From Streptomyces sp. SDr-06 (lineage in GTDB: Bacteria > Actinomycetota > Actinomycetes > Streptomycetales > Streptomycetaceae): a stretch of 64,000 bases of DNA. Where the stretch lies: contig NZ_QOLA01000017.1 of NCBI RefSeq assembly GCF_003324565.1, forward strand, positions 1 to 64,000, read 5' to 3'. A model generated the notes under the pieces. That model saw nothing but the letters and a program-made list of their open reading frames with translations, searched no databases and was not told the DNA's origin. The position numbers and the translations under genes were made by a program. The stretch's first letter is position 1, and every line of letters begins with the position of its first letter. Below, in pieces: positions 26,138-34,484 of the stretch.

Positions 26138-26920
26138 CTACTTGAGGACAGGCGCCGCGGGCGCCTCGTCCGCGTCCGGGACGAGCCCGAGCTCGGCGTC
26201 CTCCAGGGCCTCCGCCTCGCGCCGCACCAGGCGGAACCACATGAAGACCACGAACCCGGCGAAGACGAACCACTCGCCGGTGTAGCCGAGGTTCTGGAAC
26301 GCCTTCAGGTCGAGCCCGCTGTTCTGCGGGGCGCTGGCGGGCACGGCGGTCATCCCGGCGTCCGCGCGGGGCAGGGTCACCCAGGCGTCGTACACCTGGT
26401 ACGGCACCAGGTTGACCAGGGCCGCCGCGCTGATCATGCCGACCTGGCCCCGGGGCAGTCCGCCCTGCGCGTGCACGCCGTCGGAGCCCGCGTTCTCCGA
26501 GGCCTGGAGCACCCCGGTGACGTCCACCTCACCGGCTGGCGGGGCCGGGGCCTCGGCGCCCTGCGGGATCCAGCCCCGCACGACGGGGAGCGCCTTGCCG
26601 CCGTCGGTGCGCAGCAGGGTCAGCACATAGCTGCCCGACTTGCCGTCGACCTGACGGCCGGGGACCAGGAACTGCTCGGCGTACCGTCCGTGGGCCGCGG
26701 CGGGGCGGCCGGAGGTGCGCTGGTCCACGGGGAGCAGCGAGGCGAGCGGCTCCGCCTTTTGCGTGGCGGGGTCGGGGGCCTTCGCGGCCGCGTCGTGGGA
26801 CTGCACGCGGTCCTCGAAGCGGCCCAGCTGCCAGGAGCCCATGAAGACGCATACGGGGATGGCGAGCAGGACGAAGACGTGGATTCCCCACCAGCGGGGT
26901 GTGAGCAGGAACCGGTACAC
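26138..26920 (-). CDS. SURF1 family cytochrome oxidase biogenesis protein
   Basis: A 260-residue protein with two transmembrane helices at the ends: WWGIHVFVLLAIPVCVFMGS near residue 10 and WFVFAGFVVFMWFRLVRRE near 215. Between them is the SURF1 domain with WQLGRFEDR, VRGWIPQG and VNLVPYQVYDAWV. SURF1 proteins assist heme a/Cu assembly of cytochrome c oxidase. The GTG at 26918-26920 is taken as start; the open frame upstream runs into a GC-rich repeat array and its Pro/Arg translation is not protein-like. Confidence 0.88.
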   Translation of the reverse strand: MYRFLLTPRWWGIHVFVLLAIPVCVFMGSWQLGRFEDRVQSHDAAAKAPDPATQKAEPLASLLPVDQRTSGRPAAAHGRYAEQFLVPGRQVDGKSGSYVLTLLRTDGGKALPVVRGWIPQGAEAPAPPAGEVDVTGVLQASENAGSDGVHAQGGLPRGQVGMISAAALVNLVPYQVYDAWVTLPRADAGMTAVPASAPQNSGLDLKAFQNLGYTGEWFVFAGFVVFMWFRLVRREAEALEDAELGLVPDADEAPAAPVLK

Positions 26921-26954
26921 ACCCCCACGGTACGGCCCCCCTTCCCCCCGGGCT

Positions 26955-27113
26955 CCCCCCGACCCCCTCCCGGCGCTCCGCCCCGGGCCCCTCCCGGGGC
27001 TCCGCCCCAGACCCCCCGCGGGCTCCGCCCCCGGGCCCCTCATGGGGCTCCGCCCCAGGTCCCCTTACGGGGCTACGCCCCAGAACCCGCGCGGGCTGCG
27101 CCCCCGGGCCCCG
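26955..27113. repeat. Tandem array of a ~25-bp GGGGCTCCGCCCC unit
   Basis: About six imperfect copies of a 23- to 28-bp unit built around GGGGCTCCGCCCC plus a CCGGGCCCCT-type tail, in the 522-bp gap between the SURF1 start (26920) and the S9 peptidase stop (27443). Each unit can form a small GC hairpin. This family of GC hairpins is common at Streptomyces gene ends. No ORF here is credible, although the array stays open in several frames. Confidence 0.7.
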
Positions 27114-27127
27114 GCTTCTGTTCATCC

Positions 27128-27442
27128 GCGGACCGTGCGGGGCTGGTCGCGCAGTTCCCCGCGCCCCTGGCGGTACGGGTGCTGGCCAGCATGGGCATCT
27201 TCAGCCCGTCATGGGGGTCCCCCCTGGCCCTTAAGGCCTTGGGGGAGTTTGAGGACGAGCGCCGTTCAGGCGCGAACGGGGGCTGGGGCGGAGCCCCAGG
27301 GGCGCCTGCGGACCGTGGACGGCTGGTCGCGCAGTTCCTCGCGCCCCTGTAGGGGGCCCAGCATGGGCATCCTCAGCCCGTCCGGCGTTTGAGGACGAGC
27401 GGCCTCAAGGCGCGAACGGGGGCTGGGGCGGAGCCCCAGGGG
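27128..27442. repeat. Two copies of a dispersed Streptomyces intergenic repeat
   Basis: Copy 1 (27128-27302) and copy 2 (27308-27442) share in order: GCGGACCGT, CTGGTCGCGCAGTTCC, CGCGCCCCTG, CAGCATGGGCATC, TCAGCCCGTC, TTTGAGGACGAGC, GGCGCGAACGGGGGCTGG and GGCGGAGCCCCAGG. Copy 1 carries an extra insert of about 40 bp around 27210-27250. Both end in a hairpin CTGGGGC-GGA-GCCCCAG. These blocks are known as widely repeated intergenic sequence in Streptomyces chromosomes. Copy 2 abuts the S9 peptidase stop and may work as its terminator. Confidence 0.75.
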
Positions 27443-29218
27443 TCAGGGGGTCAGGTGGCGGGCGGCGAAGTCGAGTTCGAGGCGGACCTGCTTGATGCGC
27501 TCCTCCACCACCAACGACCCGTGCCCCGCGTCATAGCGGTAGACCTCGTGCCGAGCCCCCCGCGCGGCGAGCCGGTCGACATAGTTCTCGACCTGCCGGA
27601 TCGGGCAGCGCGGATCGTTGACCCCGGCCGAGATGTAGACCGGCGCCCGCACCGCGTCGACGTACGTCAGCGGGGACGACGCGCGGAACCGGTCCGGCAC
27701 CTCCTCCGGCGTGCCCCCGAGCAGCGTCCGGTCCATCGCCTTCAGCGCCTCCATCTCGTCGTGGTACGCCGTGACGTAGTCCGCGACCGGCACCGCCGCG
27801 AGCCCCAGCGCCCACGCGTCCGGCTGGGTGCCGAGGCCGAGCAGGGTCAGGTAGCCGCCCCAGGAGCCGCCCGCCAGGACGAGCCGCTCGGGGTCGGCGA
27901 GGCCCGAGGCGACCGCCCAGTCGCGGACCGCCGCGATGTCCTCCAGCTCGATGAGCCCGACCCGGTGCTTGAGCGCGTCGGTCCACGCCCGCCCGTACCC
28001 CGTGGAGCCGCGGTAGTTGACCCGGATCACCGCGTACCCGTGGTCGACCCAGGCCGCCGGGCCGGAGGCGAAGGCGTCGCTGTCGTGCCAGGTCGGGCCG
28101 CCGTGGATCTCGAACAGGGTGGGGAAGGGGCCGTCCCCGGCGGGGCGCTGCACCAGGGCGTGGATGCGCCCGCCCGGACCCTCCACCCAGGCGTCCTCGA
28201 CGGGCACGGAGGGCGGCGCCTTGAAGCCGGGCGGGTCGAGCACGACCTCGCCGGTCGTGGAGCGCACCTCGGAGGGGCTCTGGGCCGACGACCACAGGTA
28301 CTCCACCGTGCCGTCCGGCCGGGCCGTCGCCCCGGACACCGAACCGGCCGGGGTGTCGATCTCGATCAGCGAGCGCGTGGCGAGGTCGAAGCGGAACAGG
28401 CCGCTGCGGGCCTCGAAGCTGTGCACGACGAGCAGCGCCGAGCCGTCCGGGTACCACTCGGCCGAGACGTCGCCCGGCAGGTCGAGCGCGAGGTCGCTCT
28501 CCTCGCCGGTGGCCACGTCCCAGATCATCGGCTCCCAGCGGCCGCGCCGCTGGTGGGCCACGAGCAGCCGGGAGTCACCCGCCAGCGGCGCGAAGCCGAG
28601 CACTTCGAGGCCGAGCTCCTCGGTGCCGCCCTTCGTGTCGTCGAGTTCGGCGACCGGCGTACCGTCCAGTCGCACCACGCGCACCGCCGAGTGCATCGCG
28701 TCGCCGTGCTCGGTGTGCTCGACGGCGATCAGGGTGCCGTCGTGCGAGAGGTCGCCCACGCCCGCCGACTCGCGGTGCCGGTAGATCTCGACGGGGGCGG
28801 AGCCGGGGCGCACGACGTGGATCGTGGAGCCCTCGTCGTCGGTGGAGCGGCCGACCACCGCCGTGCCGTCCCGGCCGAGCGCGAGGCCCGCCGGGTAGGA
28901 CGGGGCGAGGCCGGGCACGGCCGGCTCGTCGGCGCCGCCCCTGAACGGCTGGCGCTGCCACACCCCGAACTCGTCGCCGTCGGTGTCGCAGAACCACCAG
29001 ATCCACTCGCCGTCGGGCGTCAGCACCCCGTCCGTGGTGCCGTTGGGGCGGTCGGTGGCCCGCCGCTGCGACCCCGTGGCCCGGTCCCACGCGTACAGCT
29101 CGTACGTCCCGGTCGCGTTGGACACGAACAGCGAGCGGTCCGGGGCGTCCTCCGCCCAGTCGGGGAGCCCCACCCTGGGCGCCCTGAACCGCTTCTCCCA
29201 CTCCGGCATCTCGTTCAT
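27443..29218 (-). CDS. S9 family prolyl oligopeptidase-type serine peptidase
   Basis: A 591-residue protein with an N-terminal beta-propeller (residues to about 340, with repeated YELYAWDRATG- and DGEWIWWF-type blades) and a C-terminal alpha/beta hydrolase domain. The nucleophile elbow is GGSWGGYLT, the Asp lies in SAGVNDPRCPI and the His in YDAGHGSL. There is no signal peptide, so it is a cytosolic oligopeptidase or acyl-peptide hydrolase. The start at 29216-29218 follows GGGGGG; an ATG at 29228-29230 overlapping the upstream stop (ATGA) is equally possible. It is co-oriented and coupled with the dehydratase upstream. Confidence 0.9.
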   Translation of the reverse strand: MNEMPEWEKRFRAPRVGLPDWAEDAPDRSLFVSNATGTYELYAWDRATGSQRRATDRPNGTTDGVLTPDGEWIWWFCDTDGDEFGVWQRQPFRGGADEPAVPGLAPSYPAGLALGRDGTAVVGRSTDDEGSTIHVVRPGSAPVEIYRHRESAGVGDLSHDGTLIAVEHTEHGDAMHSAVRVVRLDGTPVAELDDTKGGTEELGLEVLGFAPLAGDSRLLVAHQRRGRWEPMIWDVATGEESDLALDLPGDVSAEWYPDGSALLVVHSFEARSGLFRFDLATRSLIEIDTPAGSVSGATARPDGTVEYLWSSAQSPSEVRSTTGEVVLDPPGFKAPPSVPVEDAWVEGPGGRIHALVQRPAGDGPFPTLFEIHGGPTWHDSDAFASGPAAWVDHGYAVIRVNYRGSTGYGRAWTDALKHRVGLIELEDIAAVRDWAVASGLADPERLVLAGGSWGGYLTLLGLGTQPDAWALGLAAVPVADYVTAYHDEMEALKAMDRTLLGGTPEEVPDRFRASSPLTYVDAVRAPVYISAGVNDPRCPIRQVENYVDRLAARGARHEVYRYDAGHGSLVVEERIKQVRLELDFAARHLTP

Positions 29219-29226
29219 GCCCCCCA

Positions 29227-30240
29227 TCATGCGCCGAACCGCTCCGCCGGGGTGGACAGGCTTCCGGCTCGTTGGCCGTCAGGGGCCACCAGCTCCGCGA
29301 ACCGCGCCACGTCCACGTTCCCGCCGCTGATGATCACGCCCACCCGCGCGCCCCGGTACCGCTCGGCCAAGTCGCGGGCGGCGGCCAGGCCCAGGCAGCC
29401 GGTCGGCTCGACGACGATCTTCATGCGGCTCGCGAACAGCCGCATGCAGTCGGTGAGTTGGGCGTCGGTGGCCGTGAGGACGTCGGTCACGTGGTCGCGG
29501 ATCACGGGGAAGGTGTGGGCGCCCAGGTGCTGGGTCTGGGCGCCGTCGGCGATGGTCGCCGGGGTGTCGATGTGCACGATCCGGCCCGCGCGCAGCGACT
29601 GCCGCCCGTCGTCACCGGCCGCGGGCTCGACCCCGTACACCGCGCAGGACGGCGAGAGCGCGCCCGCCGCGAGCAGGGTGCCCGACAGGAGTCCGCCGCC
29701 GCCGAGCGGGACGAACAGCGCGTCCAGGGGGCCGGTGTCCTCGAAGAGCTCCTTGGCGGCGGTGCCCTGGCCCGCGATCACGTCGGGGTGGTCGTAGGGC
29801 GGGATCAGGGTGAGGCCGCGCTCCTTCGCCAACGCCGCGCCGATCTCCTCGCGGTCCTCGGTGTAGCGGTCGTAGGGGACGACCTCCGCGCCGTACCCCC
29901 GGGTCGCGGCGAGCTTGGCCGCCGGGGCGTCGTGGGGCATGACGATGGTGGCCGGGATGGAGAGCAGGGCGGCGGCGAGCGCGACGGCCTGGGCGTGGTT
30001 GCCGGACGAGTAGGCGACCACGCCCGCGCGGCGCTGCTCCGCGTCGAAGCGGGACAGCGCGTTGAAGGCACCGCGGAACTTGAAGGCCCCCATCCGCTGG
30101 AGGTTCTCGCACTTGAAGTGGAGGCTCAGGCCGAGTTCGGCGTCGGTGAGCCGTGACGTCAGGACCGGGGTGCGGTGGGCGTGCGGGGCGATCCGCTCAT
30201 GGGCGCGGACCACGTCGGCGTACGTCGGCAGCTGTTCCAT
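29227..30240 (-). CDS. PLP-dependent threonine/serine dehydratase (fold type II)
   Basis: A 337-residue enzyme of the threonine ammonia-lyase / serine racemase group. The Schiff-base lysine is in MGAFKFRGAFNAL, followed by SSGNHAQAVALAA for substrate carboxylate and the PLP phosphate loop GGGGLLSGTLL. There is no C-terminal ACT domain, so it is not the isoleucine-regulated biosynthetic form; catabolic threonine dehydratase, serine racemase or hydroxyaspartate ammonia-lyase are alternatives. The gene lies between tatA and the S9 peptidase on the same strand. Confidence 0.88.
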   Translation of the reverse strand: MEQLPTYADVVRAHERIAPHAHRTPVLTSRLTDAELGLSLHFKCENLQRMGAFKFRGAFNALSRFDAEQRRAGVVAYSSGNHAQAVALAAALLSIPATIVMPHDAPAAKLAATRGYGAEVVPYDRYTEDREEIGAALAKERGLTLIPPYDHPDVIAGQGTAAKELFEDTGPLDALFVPLGGGGLLSGTLLAAGALSPSCAVYGVEPAAGDDGRQSLRAGRIVHIDTPATIADGAQTQHLGAHTFPVIRDHVTDVLTATDAQLTDCMRLFASRMKIVVEPTGCLGLAAARDLAERYRGARVGVIISGGNVDVARFAELVAPDGQRAGSLSTPAERFGA

Positions 30241-30262
30241 GCCTGCCGAGCGTACGGCCGCG

Positions 30263-30529
30263 TCACTGGGCCGGGCGCGGGGGCGCGTCCGTGGTGGTGT
30301 GGACCGTCTGGACCGGGGCCGGAGCCGGGGTGACCTGCGGGGCCGGGGCGGCGGCGGGGGCCGGCTCGGTGCCGTCCTCGCGCATCGCCTTGGTCTCGCT
30401 CTTGAGGATGCGCAGGGACTTGCCCAGCGCGCGTGCCGTGTCGGGCAGCTTCTTCGAGCCGAACAGCAGGATCAGTACTACGGCCACGATCAGCAGGTGC
30501 CAGGGCTCGAGCCCGTTGCGCAGGAACAT
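30263..30529 (-). CDS. tatA: Twin-arginine translocase subunit TatA
   Basis: An 88-residue protein with an N-terminal transmembrane helix (PWHLLIVAVVLILLFGSKKL), the conserved FGSKKLPD hinge, an amphipathic helix (ARALGKSLRILKSE), and a Pro/Ala-rich disordered tail. TatA oligomers form the translocation channel for folded proteins. It is a stand-alone copy without tatC here, so it is probably an accessory tatA paralogue. Confidence 0.92.
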   Translation of the reverse strand: MFLRNGLEPWHLLIVAVVLILLFGSKKLPDTARALGKSLRILKSETKAMREDGTEPAPAAAPAPQVTPAPAPVQTVHTTTDAPPRPAQ

Positions 30530-30689
30530 CCCGCCGTCCTCCCTCGTTCGCGTCCTACAGTCGTTTTCTCAGAACGACTGGGGCTGATGACTCTCCATGA
30601 GACTTGCTACATTGCGCAACTGTACAACCAGAGTGTGCGACTCACCGTCTCCTCTACAGAAGAGGCGTGAATGAGGGATGAGGGGTCCG

Positions 30690-32201
30690 ATGGCCGGCAG
30701 CCACAAAGCGGGAGCGGCAAGCAGGCGTGAGAGCGGCGGCGCCGCCACGCCACGGCGCCGCAACAGACGCAGCCGAGCCCGTCTCGTCGGCGTCACGGTG
30801 CTGTCGGTCCTGGTCCTGGCGCTGGCGGGCGGTGGCTGGATCTACTTCCAGCTGAACGGCAACATCAGGACCTTCGACGACGGCGGCGTCTCCGCCAACC
30901 GTCCCGCCGCCTCGACCAAGGGCTCGAACGTCCTGGTCATCGGCTCGGACACCCGCTCCGGGGACAACGCGCAGTACGGCCACGGCACGGGCGACATCGG
31001 CCGCTCGGACACCGCGTTCCTGATGCATGTGTACGCCGACCAGAAGCACGCCGTCGCGGTGTCCATACCGCGCGACTCCCTGGTCGACATACCCTCCTGC
31101 AAGCTGCCGAACGGGAGCTGGACCAAGGAGAAGCACGATGTGATGTTCAACTCGGCCTTCGAAGTAGGAGAAACGGTTCAGGGCAATCCGGCCTGCACCC
31201 AGAACACCGTCGAGAAGCTGACCGGGCTGCGCGTGGACCACACCGTGGTGGTGGACTTCGCGGGCTTCGCGAAGATGACCGAGGCGGTCGGCGGCGTCCA
31301 GGTCTGCGTCCCCAACGACGTCTACACCGGCGACCTCAACCCCAACCTGCACCACAAGGGCACCCTGCTCTTCTCCAAGGGCCCGCAGACGGTCTCCGGC
31401 CAGAAGGCCCTCGACTACGTGCGCATCCGGCACGGCATCGGCGACGGCTCGGACATAGGCCGCATCCAGCGCCAGCAGGCCTTCGTCGGCAGTCTGCTCA
31501 AAAAGGTGAAGAGCAACGGCCTCGATCCGACCAGCCTGCTGCCGCTCGCCAACGCCGCCACCAAGTCGATGACCGTCGACCCGGGCCTCGGCTCCCCGAA
31601 CAAGCTGATCTCGTTCGCGATGGGCATGAAGGACATCGACCTGCACAACACCAAGTTCGTGACCCTGCCCTGGCGGTACGAGGGCGCGCGCGTCGCGGTG
31701 GTCAAGCCCGAGGCCGACGCCCTGTTCGCGGCGCTCCGGGCGGACCGCACGGTGGACGGCCAGAACGCCTCCGCGAAGGGGTCCGAGGCCTCGTCGAGCC
31801 CGTCCCCGTCCGCCGAGGCCCCCGCCTCCGGCAAGGGGATCAGCGTCGCCGTCTACAACGGCACCACCGGCAAGGGCCTGGCGAGCAAGGCCGCCGACGA
31901 GCTCAAGAGCGCGGGCTTCACGGTGACCGGCACCGCGACCGCCGCCACCCAGGATTACACGCACACCGTCGTCGAGTACGGAGCCGGTGACGAGGCCAAG
32001 GCCAAGACGCTGGCCACGCACTTCCCCGGAGCGCTGCTGCGCCAGGCGAAGGTGCCGGGCCTGAACGTGATCCTCGGCACCCAGTACAAGGCGGGCGGGG
32101 CGGACGCCGCGCCCAGCGCCCCCGCCGCGGTGCCGTCCTCCGTAGCGGACAAGGCCCGCTCGGCCGACGACAACATCTGCTCCAACCTCTCCTACGGGTG
32201 A
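30690..32201 (+). CDS. LytR-CpsA-Psr (LCP) family cell-wall glycopolymer ligase
   Basis: About 503 residues. A basic N-terminus (RRRNRRSRARLVG) precedes one transmembrane helix (about 34-55). The LCP catalytic domain has NVLVIGSDTRSG, SDTAFLMHVYADQ, VSIPRDSLVDIP and the arginine-rich LDYVRIRHGIGDG...RIQRQQ. A Ser/Pro linker near 365 leads to a LytR_C domain (ISVAVYNGTTGKGLA...). LCP enzymes attach teichoic-type polymers or galactan to peptidoglycan outside the membrane. The ATG at 30690 has GAGGGG 4 nt upstream; an ATG at 30678 is the alternative. Confidence 0.92.
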   Translation: MAGSHKAGAASRRESGGAATPRRRNRRSRARLVGVTVLSVLVLALAGGGWIYFQLNGNIRTFDDGGVSANRPAASTKGSNVLVIGSDTRSGDNAQYGHGTGDIGRSDTAFLMHVYADQKHAVAVSIPRDSLVDIPSCKLPNGSWTKEKHDVMFNSAFEVGETVQGNPACTQNTVEKLTGLRVDHTVVVDFAGFAKMTEAVGGVQVCVPNDVYTGDLNPNLHHKGTLLFSKGPQTVSGQKALDYVRIRHGIGDGSDIGRIQRQQAFVGSLLKKVKSNGLDPTSLLPLANAATKSMTVDPGLGSPNKLISFAMGMKDIDLHNTKFVTLPWRYEGARVAVVKPEADALFAALRADRTVDGQNASAKGSEASSSPSPSAEAPASGKGISVAVYNGTTGKGLASKAADELKSAGFTVTGTATAATQDYTHTVVEYGAGDEAKAKTLATHFPGALLRQAKVPGLNVILGTQYKAGGADAAPSAPAAVPSSVADKARSADDNICSNLSYG

Positions 32202-32317
32202 GGGCGGCCCGGGCTCCCCGGGTAAGGGCCGAGCACAGAGCGGGCAAAGGGCAGGGGCGGGAAGGTTATGGGAAGAGTAAAGGCGTTCGCCTCGCGGCCG
32301 CCTGAACCTCCCGGTCC

Positions 32318-32328
32318 GTTCACATGCG
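32318..32328 (+). promoter_or_regulatory. Candidate PHO box upstream of the phosphatase
   Basis: GTTCACATGCG matches the Streptomyces PhoP direct-repeat unit consensus (G-G/T-TCAYYYR-G/C-G) at nearly every position. It lies 19 nt before the phosphatase ATG. A poorer second unit (ACTCATAGCTT) follows 11 nt later. The gene has no visible ribosome site, so its transcript may be leaderless, which would place the box where an activator binds. Confidence 0.4.
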
Positions 32329-32346
32329 ACTCATAGCTTCACGGCC

Positions 32347-33864
32347 ATGACACACAAGGCACTGAAGACGCTCGCGGTCCTCGCGGCGGCCTCCGCGGTC
32401 GCCGCGGGCCCGGCCGTCACCGCCAACTCCGCGCCCCAGCACGGCGGTCACGGCGGCCGCGAGATACGCAACGTCATCTACCTGCTCGGCGACGGCATGG
32501 GCCGCACCCACGTCACCGCGGGCCGCGAGCGCTACTACGGCGCCCAGGGCAAGCTGAACATGGAGCGCCTGCCCTACACCGGCGCCGTCGCCACGTACGC
32601 CGTCGAGAAGGGCGGCGACCAGCCCGCCCTGGTGACCGACTCGGCGAGCGCCGCCACCGCCTGGGCCTCGGGCGTCAAGACGTACAACGCCGCGATCGGC
32701 GTGGACAGCCGCGAGAAGAAGCGCGCCACGCTGATGGAGCAGGCCAAGGCGGCCGGCTTCGCCACCGGCAACGTCTCGACCGCCGAGATCACCGACGCCA
32801 CGCCGGCCGCCCAGTTCAGCCACGCGCTGCTCCGCGGCTGCCAGGGGCCCACGTACTCGGACGCGGCCTGCCTGCCGAAGAACGCCGACGGCAGTTACGA
32901 GAAGGCGCCCGCCGACAAGACGCTGATCACCCCGATCGCCGAGCAGATCGCCCGCAACGGCACCGCCGACGTGGTCCTCGGCGGCGGCCTCGCCCGCTTC
33001 GAGCCGGACGACCAGAAGGCGCTCCAGGCGCAGGGCTACCAGGTGCTCGGCTCGTTCGGCGACCCGAAGCTGCCCGCGCAGACCGCCGCCACCCAGAAGG
33101 TCGCCACCAAGGCCGACCTCGACAAGGCGCGCGGCCGGAAGGTCGTCGGGCTGTTCAACCGGGGCAACCTGACCGTCGAGCAGGCGAAGGCCTCGCTGCC
33201 CGCGGGCGCCCCGCAGAAGCAGGAGCCGACGCTCGCCGAGATGGCAAAGAAGTCGATCGACCTGCTGGACGGCCGCTCCAAGAAGGGCTTCTTCCTCCAG
33301 ATCGAGGGCGCCCAGATCGACAAGCGCTCGCACGCCAACGACGCCGCCCAGACGCTCGCCGAGGTCAAGGCGTTCGACGACGCGGTCAAGGCGGCCACCG
33401 ACTTCGCGAAGAAGGACGGCCACACGCTGGTCGTCGTGACCGCCGACCACGAGTGCGCGGGCTTCAACATCATCGAGAAGGGCACCTACACCAACGCCGA
33501 GGCGGCGGCGCCCCCGGCGAACACGGACGCGGGCAACCCGGCCAACAACTCCCTCCCCTCGCGCGCCACTTCGGGCGCCAAGGACCCGGCCCGCTCGACC
33601 GGCATCGTGAACGGCACGGGCTCCGGCGACGCGAAGAACTTCGGCCCGGCCACCTTCCGCACCCCCGACGACCCCCGGGGCGTCAAGGACGGCAGCCCCG
33701 AGGCGAGCCTGTGGCTGACCTATCTGTCCGGCAACCACACCGGCGCGGACGTCCCGATCTTCGCCTACGGGCCGGGCGCGGACCGCTTCGCGGCCAGCCA
33801 GCTCAACACCGACCTGTACGGGAAGATGTACGGCTCGCTGTTCGGCCGCGCCCCGCGCGGCTGA
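32347..33864 (+). CDS. phoA: Secreted alkaline phosphatase, PhoA family
   Basis: A 505-residue exported enzyme with a signal peptide (TLAVLAAASAVAAGPAVTA, cleaved near residue 29). Metal site 1 begins with YLLGDGMGRTH, and the phosphoserine nucleophile is in VTDSASAATAWASG. Further metal ligands are in FFLQIEGAQIDKRSHAND and VVVTADHECAGF; a C-terminal SGNHTGADVPI holds a His ligand. It releases phosphate from organic esters outside the cell under phosphate limitation. The PHO-box-like site directly upstream supports PhoP control. Confidence 0.93.
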   Translation: MTHKALKTLAVLAAASAVAAGPAVTANSAPQHGGHGGREIRNVIYLLGDGMGRTHVTAGRERYYGAQGKLNMERLPYTGAVATYAVEKGGDQPALVTDSASAATAWASGVKTYNAAIGVDSREKKRATLMEQAKAAGFATGNVSTAEITDATPAAQFSHALLRGCQGPTYSDAACLPKNADGSYEKAPADKTLITPIAEQIARNGTADVVLGGGLARFEPDDQKALQAQGYQVLGSFGDPKLPAQTAATQKVATKADLDKARGRKVVGLFNRGNLTVEQAKASLPAGAPQKQEPTLAEMAKKSIDLLDGRSKKGFFLQIEGAQIDKRSHANDAAQTLAEVKAFDDAVKAATDFAKKDGHTLVVVTADHECAGFNIIEKGTYTNAEAAAPPANTDAGNPANNSLPSRATSGAKDPARSTGIVNGTGSGDAKNFGPATFRTPDDPRGVKDGSPEASLWLTYLSGNHTGADVPIFAYGPGADRFAASQLNTDLYGKMYGSLFGRAPRG

Positions 33865-33871
33865 CCACCCC

Positions 33872-33889
33872 GCCCCGCCGTCGCGGGGC
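33872..33889 (+). terminator. GC hairpin after the alkaline phosphatase
   Basis: GCCCCGC and GCGGGGC form a 7-bp stem around CGTC, 8 nt after the phosphatase stop. It has no T-run and is short, so it is a modest candidate. Confidence 0.4.
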
Positions 33890-33962
33890 CGCTTCCGGGG
33901 CCCGGGCGCGCTGCCCCCGAGCCCCGTTCACCGCAGCACCCGCAGGAGCAGGAGCACCCATC

Positions 33963-34469
33963 ATGCGACGCACCGCCCCGGCCGTCCTGGCCGTCCTCAC
34001 CCTCGCCCTGGCCACCGCGTGCGGCGGCGGCACCGGCGAGCGCGACGAGGACTCCCCGAGCCCCGTCCCGCCGGTGAGCTTCGCCGCCCCGAAGCAGGCC
34101 GCCGCCCCGGCCGCGTACCAGAAGCTGGGCCGGGGCGAAGTCCGCCTGGAACAGGGCCCGTTCACCGACCGCGTGAAGGTGAGCGGCAGCGCGCTCGGCG
34201 CGGGCTCCGCCGTCACCGGGCACCTCGCCGTCACCTCGGACGTCAGCGAGCTCATCGCCCTGGAGCTGCGCGCCGCCTACTACGACGCGGACGGCAGGCT
34301 GCTCGGCACCGGGTCGTTCCAGTACGCGGAGGAGGGGCACGACGAGCACAAGGGCGGCCACACCCCGGCCGCCGAGGGGCCCGGCATCGACTTCAAGGTC
34401 GAGCCCGGCGCGCTGACCGGCACGCCGACCAGCGCGGTGCTCTCCATCCCCGTGCTGGTCAACGAGTAG
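33963..34469 (+). CDS. Small lipoprotein with FxLYD-like domain
   Basis: A 168-residue protein with a hydrophobic leader (VLAVLTLALATAC) ending in a lipobox-like ATAC, so Cys20 should be lipidated and the protein anchored outside the membrane. After a Pro/Ala linker comes a beta-rich domain with VTSDVSELIALELRAAYYDA, DGRLLGTGSFQ and a final VLSIPVLV, similar in outline to FxLYD domains. The His/Glu-rich insert EEGHDEHKGGH could bind metal. GGAG precedes the ATG. Its 3' end is 15 nt from the convergent rppA gene. Function unknown. Confidence 0.75.
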   Translation: MRRTAPAVLAVLTLALATACGGGTGERDEDSPSPVPPVSFAAPKQAAAPAAYQKLGRGEVRLEQGPFTDRVKVSGSALGAGSAVTGHLAVTSDVSELIALELRAAYYDADGRLLGTGSFQYAEEGHDEHKGGHTPAAEGPGIDFKVEPGALTGTPTSAVLSIPVLVNE

Positions 34470-34484
34470 CAGTCCGGCGGCGGT

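Noticed and set aside
26921..27125. Extensions of the SURF1 frame and a plus-strand Pro-rich ORF
   Set aside because: They translate the GC-hairpin tandem repeats and are open only because of base composition.
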